Of a DNA stretch of 64,000 bases, positions 18,468-27,793 are shown piece by piece. Source of the stretch: an uncultured Clostridia bacterium (GTDB taxonomy: Bacteria > Bacillota > Clostridia > TANB77 > CAG-508); NCBI GenBank assembly GCA_949745595.1, contig CATJWN010000070.1:56542-120541 (forward strand). Direction: 5' to 3'. The notes beneath the pieces are model-generated. The model was not told where the DNA came from. It did no database searches and saw only the letters and a program-made list of their open reading frames with translations. The stretch's first letter is position 1; each line of letters opens with the position of its first letter. The position numbers and the translations under genes were made by a program.

Positions 18468-20033
18468 TTATCTTTCATCACGTTCTATAGCTTGTGAGTC
18501 AATAGTAATTTGCTGTGTACCATTTGCTCTGTTATTAAAACTTTGAGCAAATTTAGCAGAGTTTTGTCCATAAACATATACTGCATATGTATCTTCAGAT
18601 TTGCCATCTGTACCATAATAGAAATAGTCTTTTATGGTACTTGCTAAACCATCAGTTTCTCCAAGAGCTTTTGAAAGTTCAGGATCTTGAAGATTGTAAC
18701 TATCTGATAAGATATATGCTGCTACACAAGCGCCTTCTGATAAAGAGCTTGTATCTCTGCCTTCTGCTTCTAATATTGCTCTACCATTTTGTACCATTTG
18801 TTGATTATACATATAACCGCCACCAGAAACAGTAGGTTCAAGAACTTTACCACTTCTTACAGGGTTCCCTTGACTATCTACAATTGCAATACTTTTAGAA
18901 TCATCATATTTATCTATAATACAAGTTAGGCCAGATGTATATTCAGTATATGAAACACCAAGTGCATCAAGAGCTTCTCTTAAATATGTAGGATTTGAAG
19001 CAGAGTTACTTTGTGTTGATATACGATAAGTAACACCATCTTTTTCAACTTCTAATATTCTTGCATTATTGCTAACAGAAATATTGTTTTGTCCATAACC
19101 AGATAAATCTATATCTTTACCAGTATTATACTTATAAACTTCTGCAGTTTTCTGGAAGAAATCTTCACAAGCAGTTTTATAAGAATTTATATTAATGCTA
19201 TTTGAAAAAATTCCATCTTGAGAAACTTCAGGTGCTTGTTCAGGAGATAAAGCAACAACAGAAGAAGGAGATACTTCAGTAATACCAGTATGTGGGTTAA
19301 TATCACCTTGTACTAAATCAGCATCTGCTCTTTTTAATCCAAAACCACCTGCAATTAATACTGCAGAAAGTGTTGTAGCAGCAACAAGTGCTGCACCAGC
19401 ATGTATAAATTTTCCATTAAGATCTTTAGACAAACTAATATAAGGTGCATTAACATCAAAAGCCTGATCGGTTTTTTCAAGAAAAACTTTATTTGCAAGG
19501 TCATTCCTTTGGGCAAGGTCCTTAGCTGCAGTTTTATATCCTAAACTTAAAAACATAGGAGAATGTTTTTTCATATCACTAACAAAGCGTTGAAATATTC
19601 TTGTGTGATCTTTACTATTTATAAATTTGTTAAAATCATCAAAAGATACTTTTTCTTTAGCAAGAAGTTCATTTAAAGCTTGGTAATCTGCTAAAGTACT
19701 TTGCATACGATTAGTTTTTCTTAAGGTGCTCATATAGCTATTAACTTCAGGTAATTCTTCAGTAGATGGATTATATTGCTCATATTCTGATAATGGAACA
19801 CCAATTAAATCTTTCGTTTCTGGATTTACAATTTCTGCTTCGCCAGCTAAAGCCAATCGTCTATTTAATTCATGTGTTAGCATAGTTTTTAAATGTGGAT
19901 AATGCTCGATTAATCTTTTTTGAGAGTATGTAAGTTTAGCTATTTCTTCAGTTAATTGAATAACTCTAACTTGTGAACAAGAACGCATTAATTTTAAATT
20001 TTTTTCTAATTTTTTCCCTGGTACTAATTTCAT
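18468..20033 (-). CDS. Unknown single-pass membrane protein, 521 residues
   Basis: I do not recognise the family. The start chosen is the ATG at 20033, preceded by AGAGGAG; an upstream in-frame ATG lacks a ribosome site. The N-terminal 225 residues are charged and helical (LRKTNRMQSTLADYQALNELL). A hydrophobic, Ala-rich segment at about residues 228-247 should cross the membrane. The C-terminal 270 residues are rich in Ser, Asn, Asp and Tyr, few in Lys, and contain GGGYMYNQQMVQNGRAILE and a Tyr-rich stretch, typical of an exported domain. It converges on spoIIP and shares its terminator. Confidence 0.7.
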   Translation of the reverse strand: MKLVPGKKLEKNLKLMRSCSQVRVIQLTEEIAKLTYSQKRLIEHYPHLKTMLTHELNRRLALAGEAEIVNPETKDLIGVPLSEYEQYNPSTEELPEVNSYMSTLRKTNRMQSTLADYQALNELLAKEKVSFDDFNKFINSKDHTRIFQRFVSDMKKHSPMFLSLGYKTAAKDLAQRNDLANKVFLEKTDQAFDVNAPYISLSKDLNGKFIHAGAALVAATTLSAVLIAGGFGLKRADADLVQGDINPHTGITEVSPSSVVALSPEQAPEVSQDGIFSNSININSYKTACEDFFQKTAEVYKYNTGKDIDLSGYGQNNISVSNNARILEVEKDGVTYRISTQSNSASNPTYLREALDALGVSYTEYTSGLTCIIDKYDDSKSIAIVDSQGNPVRSGKVLEPTVSGGGYMYNQQMVQNGRAILEAEGRDTSSLSEGACVAAYILSDSYNLQDPELSKALGETDGLASTIKDYFYYGTDGKSEDTYAVYVYGQNSAKFAQSFNNRANGTQQITIDSQAIERDER

Positions 20034-20149
20034 AATATCTCCTCTAAATTTCAAATAAATATACAATTTAATTATAATCTATTTATAAATTAAAAAGGGA
20101 CATGTTACTTAAATGTAATATAAAAAATATATAAATGTTATGGAAAAAC

Positions 20150-20178
20150 TTGACATAATTCTAATAAAGTAGTATCAT
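20150..20178 (+). promoter_or_regulatory. Promoter of the T-box/thrS unit
   Basis: TTGACA at 20150-20155 and TATCAT at 20173-20178 with a 17-base spacer, just ahead of the T-box leader. Confidence 0.8.
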
Positions 20179-20184
20179 AAAAAT

Positions 20185-20407
20185 GTAAGCTGTGAAGAGG
20201 AAAAGTAAAATATAGGTTACTTTTAGAGAGAATGTGCCTTAGGCTGAAAGCACATTTAAGAAAACATATTTGAAAACTACCTTGGAGCTTCTAGTTGAAA
20301 AATTAGCGTGGTAAGATTACGTTATAAATCTATTAAGAGTTAAATATTAGGGTGGAACCGTGAGATAAAACTTACCCCTATAAGCAATATGCTTATGGGG
20401 GCTTTTT
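20185..20407 (+). promoter_or_regulatory. T-box riboswitch for threonyl-tRNA
   Basis: The leader holds the T-box core AGGGTGGAACCG at about 20349-20360, which binds the uncharged tRNA acceptor end. A terminator follows: CCCCTATAAGC (20375-20385) against GCTTATGGGG (20391-20400), then T5. In the upstream stem I region the sequence ACT-ACC at 20276-20281 offers threonine specifier codons; I place the specifier there tentatively. Uncharged tRNA-Thr would favour antitermination and thrS expression. The T-box reads GTGAG rather than GCG after ACC. Confidence 0.88.
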
Positions 20408-20452
20408 GTACCTATTTGCATATAAATTTAATTTTTAAGGAGGAACATATTT

Positions 20453-22225
20453 ATGTTTAAAATTAAGTTAGGTGGAGGAAGAACAGCAGAAGTAGAGGAG
20501 TCTATGTACTGGCATACAACTTCTCATATTATGGCACAAGCTGTTAAAAGATTATTTCCAAGTGCTAAGATTGCAATAGGACCTTCAATTGAAAATGGGT
20601 TTTATTATGATTTTGATGTTGAAAAACCTTTTTCAGAAGAAGATTTAAAAGCTATTGAAGAAGAAATGAGAAAAATTATTAAAGAAGACCATCCATTAGA
20701 AAGATTTGAACTTCCTAGAGAAGATGCTATTAAATTTATGGAAGAAAGAGAAGAGCCATATAAGGTAGAACTTATCAAAGATTTACCAGAGGGCGAAGTT
20801 ATTTCTTTCTATAAACAAGGTGATTTTACAGACCTTTGTAGAGGACCACATTTACCAAGTACAGGAGCTGTAAAAGCTGTTAAACTACTAAGTTCGTCAG
20901 GAGCTTATTGGAGAGGTGATGAACATAATAAAATGCTACAAAGAATTTATGGTATTTCTTTTCCTAAAGCTAGCGAAGTTGATGAATATTTAGCAAAACT
21001 TGCTGAAGCTAAAGAAAGAGACCATAGAAAAATCGGTAAAGAATTAGATTTATTTATGACGCATGAGCTTGTAGGTTCAGGACTTCCAATGTATTTACCA
21101 AAAGGTGCAACAGTTAGAAGATTACTTGAAAGATATATTCAAGATAAAGAAATTAGCATGGGATATAGCCATGTTTATACACCATCACTTGCAAATGTTG
21201 CATTATATAAAACAAGTGGACATTGGATGCACTATAAAGACGATATGTTTCCAGTAATGAAAATGGGAGACGAAGAAATTGTTTTAAGACCAATGAACTG
21301 CCCACATCATATGTTGATTTATAGAAACAAAATGCACTCATATAGAGAATTACCAATAAGAATTGGGGAGCTTGCACATGACTTTAGATATGAAGATAGT
21401 GGAAGTGTTTGTGGGTTAGAGAGAGTTCGTGAGATGTGTCAAAATGATGCTCACCTTTTCGTAACACCAGAGCAAATAAAACAAGAATTTAAAAATGTTG
21501 TTGATTTAATTCTTTCAGTATATAAAGATTTCGGTTTTGAAAATTATTCATTTAGATTATCTTTAAGAGATAAAAACAATAAAGAAAAATATTTTGATGA
21601 TGATGAGATGTGGGAGAATGCTGAAAGCCAGTTAAGAGAAATCTTAACAGAAACAGGGCTTGAGTTCTATGAAGCAGAAGGCGAAGCAGCTTTCTATGGA
21701 CCAAAACTAGATGTGCAAATTAAAACAGCTTTAGGACATGATGTAACGGTTTCTACTTGCCAATTAGATTTCTTATTACCACAAAGATTTGAGCTAGAGT
21801 ATATTGGAGAAGATGGTGAAAAACATAGACCAGTAGTTATCCACAGAGCTATCTTAGGTACATTTGATAGATTTTTAGCTTTCTTGGTAGAAGAAACAAA
21901 AGGAGCTTTCCCAACTTGGCTTGCACCAGTTCAAGTAAAGGTTCTACCAATTACTGATAATCAAAGAGATTATGCTATGTCAGTAGTAGAGAAACTAAAA
22001 AAAGAAGGTGTAAGAGTAGAACTCGATGATAGACAAGAAAAAATAGGATACAAAATCCGTGAAGCACAACTTCAAAAAACTCCATATATGTTGATTATAG
22101 GAGAAAAAGAAGTAGAAAATTCAGCAGTAGGCATACGTACAAGAAAAGAAGGCGACGTAGGTCAAATGGCATTAGAAAATTTTGTAGCTAAAATTAAAGA
22201 AGAAATAAATACTTATGCTAGATAA
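20453..22225 (+). CDS. thrS: Threonine-tRNA ligase without TGS domain
   Basis: This 590-residue class II synthetase charges tRNA-Thr. The editing domain ([17 protein letters not shown], with the His pair, and [12 protein letters not shown]) starts almost at the N-terminus. The catalytic core has RPMNCPHHM (zinc Cys), [22 protein letters not shown] and [19 protein letters not shown]; the anticodon-binding domain forms the last 110 residues. The usual N-terminal TGS domain of about 60 residues is missing. The ATG follows AAGGAGG and nothing in frame upstream would encode TGS, since the T-box terminator lies there. T-box-controlled and followed by its own terminator. Confidence 0.95.
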   Translation: MFKIKLGGGRTAEVEESMYWHTTSHIMAQAVKRLFPSAKIAIGPSIENGFYYDFDVEKPFSEEDLKAIEEEMRKIIKEDHPLERFELPREDAIKFMEEREEPYKVELIKDLPEGEVISFYKQGDFTDLCRGPHLPSTGAVKAVKLLSSSGAYWRGDEHNKMLQRIYGISFPKASEVDEYLAKLAEAKERDHRKIGKELDLFMTHELVGSGLPMYLPKGATVRRLLERYIQDKEISMGYSHVYTPSLANVALYKTSGHWMHYKDDMFPVMKMGDEEIVLRPMNCPHHMLIYRNKMHSYRELPIRIGELAHDFRYEDSGSVCGLERVREMCQNDAHLFVTPEQIKQEFKNVVDLILSVYKDFGFENYSFRLSLRDKNNKEKYFDDDEMWENAESQLREILTETGLEFYEAEGEAAFYGPKLDVQIKTALGHDVTVSTCQLDFLLPQRFELEYIGEDGEKHRPVVIHRAILGTFDRFLAFLVEETKGAFPTWLAPVQVKVLPITDNQRDYAMSVVEKLKKEGVRVELDDRQEKIGYKIREAQLQKTPYMLIIGEKEVENSAVGIRTRKEGDVGQMALENFVAKIKEEINTYAR

Positions 22226-22240
22226 ATAGTAGGAATTAAA

Positions 22241-22278
22241 AGCTAACTCATAATATTTTTTATGAGTTGGCTTTTTTT
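22241..22278 (+). terminator. Terminator after thrS
   Basis: AGCTAACTCATA pairs with TATGAGTTGGCT and is followed by T7. Confidence 0.85.
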
Positions 22279-22351
22279 AGTTGCTAAAAAAAGTTAGGTG
22301 TGATATACTTTGCTTGTGAATTTTTGTCACTATATGATAGGAGGGGAAAAA

Positions 22352-24907
22352 ATGGCAACCGCGAAGAAAGCAAATAATGGAGATTTAACTACAAAATTAG
22401 ATTTTTTAGGTTTAGATTTAGAAGAGATACCAGATTATCTAAGAGACTTTAGTCCATTAAATTTCAATACATCTAGGCTTAACAATGATAAGGAGCATAG
22501 AGTTTATCGCTATGTGCCAATTGATAAAATTGAAATTTTAATTACACCTTGCTTAAGAAGTGACGATATTAAGAAGAAATATTCAGAAGCTGTACCACTT
22601 GGCAAATTCTTTGGTACAGAAGGTGATGAGGAAGATATCGAAAGGTATACTACAATGTTAAGGATAATCAATTCAATGTCTATAGCAGATATTGAGAATA
22701 TGTCTTTACTTCAAAAATCACTTGAAAAAACAGAACCCTTCAAGATTAAATATAACAAAGATTATTTATGGCAAATTTATTATTCTCCTAGTACAAATAA
22801 GTACTTTATGTTAGTATGCACTAAGGAAGAAACTTTCTCAGAATTTTTATACTTATTAAAAAAGAAAATCGAGTTTTTTGAAAGCGGTGCAAAGGTTGCA
22901 CCAGCAATTTTTGTTCCAATCAATTATATAAATTATAGTGAAGAATATTTAAATAGAGATGAAATAGGAAATATAGAAAGCTATTTATGGCTTTTTACAA
23001 AGAATTGGCCATTAATATTTGAAGTGTATAATAAACAAAATGAGATGTCACTTCAAATTGTTGGCGATACTTATGTATATAATAATGTAAAAAGTACATA
23101 TAAAATGAAACTTACAAACAAGGAAGAGGCTTTGAAGTTTTATAAATTACTAAAAGCTTTATTTATCTTGCAAACAGAAATCAAAGGAAGGTTTTTGTTT
23201 GAGACACAAATTGATAGTAAAAATGGTTTAGAGTTTTATTTTGAAAATATACGAGTTACTTATGAGACTTTAGAAGATTTTATTAAATTACAACATAAGC
23301 TTGCAAGAAAATCTATTGCAGAAATGAAAGAAACTTGTCAGAAACTTGAAGAGAAGTTAGAGAAGTTAAAAGAGAAAGCTAAGAAAAAGGAAGAAGAGTA
23401 TTTAGAAAAGCAAAAAGAAATTTCTACATATTTAGAGTATAAAAAGACTTTTTTTGGGAAAGTAAAATATTTCTTTAAATCTTCTAATAAAAAGGGAAAG
23501 AAAGCAGCTAAGGAAGAAGAAGTAAAAGAAAAGGAAACATCTAAGACTATTGAAATTGAGCCTGCAATGTATAAGATTGATGAAAAGCAATTTTATACTA
23601 TTGAGGATTTAGTTGTAGCTTATTCTGTTAAGGAAAGAGCTGATAAAAAGCAAAAAGATTTAGAGCAAGATACTAAGGCTTTAGAGTTAAAGTATGAAAA
23701 CTTAAAGAGTAAAGTAAGAAATGCAGAATTATATATTGAAGAAATTGATAAGCATAAAAAGAGTATATTTGAATTCTGGAAATTCGCAAATAAAGACGAA
23801 AAGCTTAGCTTAGAGATGGGAAATGAAAATGATAAGAAGAAGGATAATGGAAATATCAAAAAAGCCTTTGACTTTGAAATGGATTTTGAAACTATGGGTG
23901 TAGCTGTTGATAGAATGCAAAGAGTTAAATTCTCTAAAGAAGAGACAGACAGTTTATACATTGCAAATACAGAGCTTATTGAGATTATTAATTTACTTCG
24001 TTCAGGTAAAATGGATAAGCAAAAAATGGAAGCTGCTCTTACATATTTAAAAGCTGAGTTTAATAAAAACAGATTATATATGGAAAGCGAAGATTATGAT
24101 ATTTTCGGCAACATAGATAATGATAATAGGAAAATAAAATACATAGGAAGTAGAAGCCATAGAGAAAATGAGAAAAGTAAGTTTAGAATACTTAATATAA
24201 ATAAGAAAATTGATGTTTTTGATTTTACAGAAAAATTATTAAGTATTGTTTCTTATTTAGAAGGTGCAATTCCTAAAATGACTTCAAAATATGAGATGCC
24301 ATTATACAAAGTAGTACCAATAACAGATAATATTCATGAAGAAGATTTTTCAATATTCGATATAAATGTGGAAAGCGAGCTTCAAAATTATCAAGATTCT
24401 GGCGAAGGTGCTGTAAACCTTATAAAACTTAATTTTAAGGAAGATATGCCATTATTATATTATTCTAATATAATTTTCTATGACAATACAAACCAGACTT
24501 TACCAGAAGGAATGGATTTATCTTCAAATGTTTTAGTAGATTGCAAGAAGTTTGATTTTTCTTTAGTAAATCAAACTAAGTTTAGAACAAATAATTATTT
24601 TAATGAGCAAAATAATTTGATATTACCAAAATCAAAGGATATTTTGGTATATGAATATGAAGTTACATTAAAGACAGAGGATAAAAAGAAACCTAAAAAA
24701 GGAGGTAAAAAGGAAATACCTGCGAAAAAAGAAGTACCAGAAGACTTTGAAGAAGAATTTGCAGAAGAGTTAATAGAAGAGGTTAAACCTAAAAAGAAAG
24801 TTCCTAAAAAACAGGTAGAAGAAGATATAGATCCTATTGAAGAAGTAAAACCAAAGAAAAGAAAAAGGACTTTGAAAATGAAAGTCGAGGAGGAAGAGGA
24901 TGAGTAG
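22352..24907 (+). CDS. Unknown large coiled-coil protein with charged tail
   Basis: I do not recognise the family. It is 851 residues from the ATG after AGGAGGGG. The first 300 residues look globular (DFLGLDLEEIPDYLRDF, RVYRYVPIDKIEILITP). Residues of about 315-365 and 440-480 are Lys/Glu heptad-like coiled coils. The last 60 residues alternate Lys-Pro and Glu blocks (EVKPKKK, EEVKPKKRKR). There is no signal peptide or membrane helix, so it is cytoplasmic. Its stop overlaps the phosphopentomutase start by eight bases, which implies co-translation, but nothing in the sequence links the functions. Confidence 0.75.
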   Translation: MATAKKANNGDLTTKLDFLGLDLEEIPDYLRDFSPLNFNTSRLNNDKEHRVYRYVPIDKIEILITPCLRSDDIKKKYSEAVPLGKFFGTEGDEEDIERYTTMLRIINSMSIADIENMSLLQKSLEKTEPFKIKYNKDYLWQIYYSPSTNKYFMLVCTKEETFSEFLYLLKKKIEFFESGAKVAPAIFVPINYINYSEEYLNRDEIGNIESYLWLFTKNWPLIFEVYNKQNEMSLQIVGDTYVYNNVKSTYKMKLTNKEEALKFYKLLKALFILQTEIKGRFLFETQIDSKNGLEFYFENIRVTYETLEDFIKLQHKLARKSIAEMKETCQKLEEKLEKLKEKAKKKEEEYLEKQKEISTYLEYKKTFFGKVKYFFKSSNKKGKKAAKEEEVKEKETSKTIEIEPAMYKIDEKQFYTIEDLVVAYSVKERADKKQKDLEQDTKALELKYENLKSKVRNAELYIEEIDKHKKSIFEFWKFANKDEKLSLEMGNENDKKKDNGNIKKAFDFEMDFETMGVAVDRMQRVKFSKEETDSLYIANTELIEIINLLRSGKMDKQKMEAALTYLKAEFNKNRLYMESEDYDIFGNIDNDNRKIKYIGSRSHRENEKSKFRILNINKKIDVFDFTEKLLSIVSYLEGAIPKMTSKYEMPLYKVVPITDNIHEEDFSIFDINVESELQNYQDSGEGAVNLIKLNFKEDMPLLYYSNIIFYDNTNQTLPEGMDLSSNVLVDCKKFDFSLVNQTKFRTNNYFNEQNNLILPKSKDILVYEYEVTLKTEDKKKPKKGGKKEIPAKKEVPEDFEEEFAEELIEEVKPKKKVPKKQVEEDIDPIEEVKPKKRKRTLKMKVEEEEDE

Positions 24908-26075
24908 AGTTAATATTATTGTTTTAGATAGCTTTGGAGTAGGAGAATTACCAGATGCAAATGTTTATGGTGATGAAGGTAGTGATACTTTAGGCGCTAT
25001 TTATAGAACGACTACTTTAAACATACCTAATATGAAAAAACTAGGGTTATATAATATAACAGGTGTTTCAATACCGGAAAAAGAAGATTATTGCATAGGA
25101 AGTTTTGGAAAGGCAGCAGAAAAGTCACAAGGTAAAAATAGCCCAGTAGGGCATTGGGAAATATCCGGATATGTAAAAGAAGTAGGTTTTACAACATATC
25201 CAAATGCTTTTCCACAGGAGCTTTTAGATGAGATATCTAAAAGAGCAAATTTACCGGGATTTTGTTGTAACAAAGTAGGCTCAGGTACAGCTCTATTAAA
25301 AGAATATGGTGAAGAAATAATTGCAACAGGTAAACCAATGGTATATACTTCAGCAGATAGTGTTTTCCAAATTGCAGCACATGAGGATTATATTTCATTA
25401 GATAGACTATATGAAATTTGTAAGATTTCAAGAGAAGTTATTGACGAAATGGGTTATAACATAGGAACTGTTATAGCAAGACCTTTTGTTGGAGACAGTC
25501 CAGATACATATAAAAGAACATATAACAGAAAAGACTTTGAAGCTACTGATTTTGGAAGAACAATGTTAGATGTATTTGTAGATAATGGGAAAAAAGTTTT
25601 AGCAATTGGTAAAATAGAGGATTTATTTACTGGAAGAGGAATTACAAGAGCTATACACACAAATGGAAATACTGATGGAATTGCTAGAAATATTGAAGCT
25701 TTAAAATCAGCAGAAGAGGATATTATTTTTACTAATTTGGTTGATTATGATATGCTTTATGGGCATAGAAATGACCCAATAGGATACGCTAGAGCATTAG
25801 AAGAATTTGATAATAAGCTTCCAGAAATAATGAGTTTACTTAGAGATGACGACATTCTTATAATTACTGCTGACCACGGATGTGATCCAGTTACACCATC
25901 AACAGACCACTCAAGAGAATATATACCAATTTTAATATATGGGAAAAATATCAAAGAAAATGTTAACATAGGCATTCGTGATACTTATGCGGATATTTCT
26001 GCTACAATACTTGATATATACGGTTTTGAAAAATTGCCTTATGGAACAAGTTTTAAAGAATTAATAATGAAATAA
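24900..26075 (+). CDS. deoB: Phosphopentomutase
   Basis: This 391-residue alkaline-phosphatase-superfamily enzyme interconverts ribose/deoxyribose 1- and 5-phosphates in nucleoside salvage. Metal and catalytic sites are visible: VLDSFGVGELPD at the N-terminus, GSDTLGAI with the phosphorylated Thr, GHWEISG, YTSADSVFQIAAHE near residue 150, TNLVDYDMLYGHRND near residue 279 and ITADHGCDPVTPSTDHSRE near residue 320. The length is normal. Confidence 0.95.
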   Translation: MSRVNIIVLDSFGVGELPDANVYGDEGSDTLGAIYRTTTLNIPNMKKLGLYNITGVSIPEKEDYCIGSFGKAAEKSQGKNSPVGHWEISGYVKEVGFTTYPNAFPQELLDEISKRANLPGFCCNKVGSGTALLKEYGEEIIATGKPMVYTSADSVFQIAAHEDYISLDRLYEICKISREVIDEMGYNIGTVIARPFVGDSPDTYKRTYNRKDFEATDFGRTMLDVFVDNGKKVLAIGKIEDLFTGRGITRAIHTNGNTDGIARNIEALKSAEEDIIFTNLVDYDMLYGHRNDPIGYARALEEFDNKLPEIMSLLRDDDILIITADHGCDPVTPSTDHSREYIPILIYGKNIKENVNIGIRDTYADISATILDIYGFEKLPYGTSFKELIMK

Positions 26076-26081
26076 ATTCTA

Positions 26082-26272
26082 AAAACCTTTAAGCATTAAG
26101 TTTTTAAGAGTTAATCTGTCAGAAAATTGTCGTAAAATTCTAAAACTATAATATGGCACCCTTCCAGTACTTTACTGCGTAAAGACTGAACTCTTTCCAT
26201 ATTACAGCTTAAGAATTTCTAACTTAATTTTCTTTCATCATAACTCACAAAACATAATTACTTAAAGGTTTT
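26082..26272. ncRNA. Candidate 190-nt rod-like structured RNA (6S-like architecture)
   Basis: The whole gap between deoB and the pseudouridine synthase folds on itself. Nested complementary pairs in order are 26082-26093/26261-26272 (12 bp), 26100-26104/26249-26253, 26108-26113/26241-26246, 26121-26128/26226-26233, 26135-26141/26212-26218, 26149-26156/26197-26204, and a tip of 26166-26174/26180-26187 with one bulged A. A single long hairpin broken by small internal loops, about 190 nt, is the architecture of 6S RNA, but I cannot recognise 6S consensus bases, and the symmetry leaves the strand undecided. A mobile palindrome is the alternative. Confidence 0.5.
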
Positions 26273-27147
26273 CATTTTATCAAATTAAGTATATCTTGTG
26301 GAAAAGGTGCTTCTAGTGTTAAATTTTCTTTTGTAATTGGGTGAGCAAAAGTTACTTTATGAGCATGTAAAGCTTGGCGTGAAATTAAGTCAGAAGTAGT
26401 ACCATATAAAGAGTCACCTAAGATAGAATGACCTATGTATTTACTGTGAACTCTTAATTGATGTGTGCGTCCAGTTTCTAAGGTATATTTAACGGCACAA
26501 TAATTTTCGAAATTTTTAATAAGTTCAAAATGAGAGATTGCAGTTTCACCTTTTTCTGAAATTTCTCTTTCCATAATACTCCCAGCTTTTCTAGCAATAG
26601 GCGCATTTATTGTATCAGAGGTTTTATCTAAACTACCTTCTAAAATGGCAAGATATTCTTTTTTAAAAGTATTATTTTTCATTTGCCTTACTAGTATTTC
26701 TTGTATATATTCGTGTTTTGCAAAGATAACGATACCAGAAGTATCTTTGTCCAATCTGTTTACAGGTCGTATTTTCTTATTTAAACCTATTGAATTAAAA
26801 TAATATTTTACGCCATTTGATAGGCTGTTTTCATAATGATTACAAGATGGGTGAACGGGAATACCAGCAGATTTATTTATAATTAACAAATAATCGTCTT
26901 CAAATATTATATCTAACTTCATTTCAGTAGGAACTATATTATCTGATTCTTCAGTAAAGTTCATATCAAGTTTTAAAACATCTCCAATACAAACTTTTTC
27001 AGTAACATAAACAGGTGCATTATTCAAAAAAATTCGTTTTTCTCTTTTTAGTTTAATAAGCAATCTATCAGAAATTTGAAAATACGATTTTATAATTTCT
27101 TTTACATTAAAAAATTGATTATTTTTTACTTTAAATTCTAATTCCAT
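26272..27147 (-). CDS. RluA-family pseudouridine synthase
   Basis: This 291-residue protein should isomerise uridine in rRNA or tRNA. An N-terminal S4 RNA-binding domain (about residues 15-75) leads to the catalytic domain with RPVNRLDKDTSGIVIFAK near residue 127 (catalytic Asp), the Lys-rich KKEYLAILEGSL, and GRTHQLRVHSKYIGHSILGDSLYG near residue 222. Among RluA-type enzymes it is closest to the RluD/YlyB group by eye; the exact target is unknown. Its last bases touch the rod-like RNA candidate. Confidence 0.9.
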   Translation of the reverse strand: MELEFKVKNNQFFNVKEIIKSYFQISDRLLIKLKREKRIFLNNAPVYVTEKVCIGDVLKLDMNFTEESDNIVPTEMKLDIIFEDDYLLIINKSAGIPVHPSCNHYENSLSNGVKYYFNSIGLNKKIRPVNRLDKDTSGIVIFAKHEYIQEILVRQMKNNTFKKEYLAILEGSLDKTSDTINAPIARKAGSIMEREISEKGETAISHFELIKNFENYCAVKYTLETGRTHQLRVHSKYIGHSILGDSLYGTTSDLISRQALHAHKVTFAHPITKENLTLEAPFPQDILNLIK

Positions 27148-27207
27148 TTATAACATTTTCCTTTAAATTATATATATTCAAATATAGAATCTATATCTTG
27201 ATGAGCC

Positions 27208-27407
27208 TCATTTGACATCAAAATTTTCATATTGTTTTCTCATCCTTTCTTTAGATTCTTCAATAGTCATTACTCTACCATTTTTTATATCATCTTTGCT
27301 TTTTTGTGCTTTTGAATGTAGATATAAAGCATAGATAGCATCATCCCAGGTAGTATTATCAGGTAGGGTATTAACTGCTGCAATAATTTCTTTTTTTCAT
27401 TAATCAT
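27208..27407 (-). pseudogene. Orphan antitoxin-like gene in two frames (-1 shift at A AAA AAG)
   Basis: From the ATG at 27407 (after AAGGAGAAT) the zero frame reads M-I-N-E-K-K-K and then gives an unrelated short peptide. The -1 frame continues as E-I-I-A-A-V-N-T-L-P-D-N-T-T-W-D-D-A-I-Y-A-L-Y, which resembles the N-terminal part of small addiction-module antitoxins, and ends at 27208, for 66 residues. The switch point is exactly A-AAA-AAG in phase, the slippery heptamer known from dnaX. No toxin follows. It is either a decayed gene with a homopolymer indel or a -1 frameshifted gene. Confidence 0.5.
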
Positions 27408-27455
27408 TTTTTATTCTCCTTTCTTTTAAAATATTAATAATAGTATAACACAGTT

Positions 27456-27566
27456 CAAGAATTTATTGAAGACATAGTAAAAGATAAGAATGAATATAGA
27501 TCAAGTTATGCATTAAATTATAAAATCCTGGCTTTTAATTATTTAAAAAATATTAAAAAGCAGTAG
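27456..27566 (+). pseudogene. Possible C-terminal remnant of a lost gene
   Basis: An open stretch without a start encodes about 36 residues (ending FNYLKNIKKQ) and has protein-like composition. It lies between the orphan antitoxin and the intact toxin-antitoxin pair. I do not recognise it. The rest of 27408-27598 holds nothing I can name. Confidence 0.25.
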
Positions 27567-27616
27567 TAAAAAAATATTTTGTATGGTAAAATATATACAT
27601 GATTGGAGGAAGATAT

Positions 27617-27793
27617 ATGAGCGATAAACAATTAATTTTAGATACAGTGCAAAGCATTGACGATAAATTAAGTTATGAAGAAATATTATATACACTTTAT
27701 ATGCAATTGGAAATTCAAAAAGGGATTAAAGATATGGAAGAAGGAAACACAAAAACAACTAAGGAAGTAAAGGAGATTATAGACAAATGGTAG
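27617..27793 (+). CDS. Antitoxin of a type II toxin-antitoxin pair
   Basis: This is 58 residues from the ATG preceded by GGAGGA. It is acidic and helical: a core SYEEILYTLYMQLEIQKGIKDMEEG is followed by a basic end, the usual shape of antitoxins paired with ParE/RelE toxins. It resembles the translated orphan antitoxin at 27208-27407 in layout (AIYALYLHSKAQ against ILYTLYMQLEIQ). Its end overlaps the toxin start, so the two are coupled. It should neutralise the toxin and repress the operon. Confidence 0.75.
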   Translation: MSDKQLILDTVQSIDDKLSYEEILYTLYMQLEIQKGIKDMEEGNTKTTKEVKEIIDKW

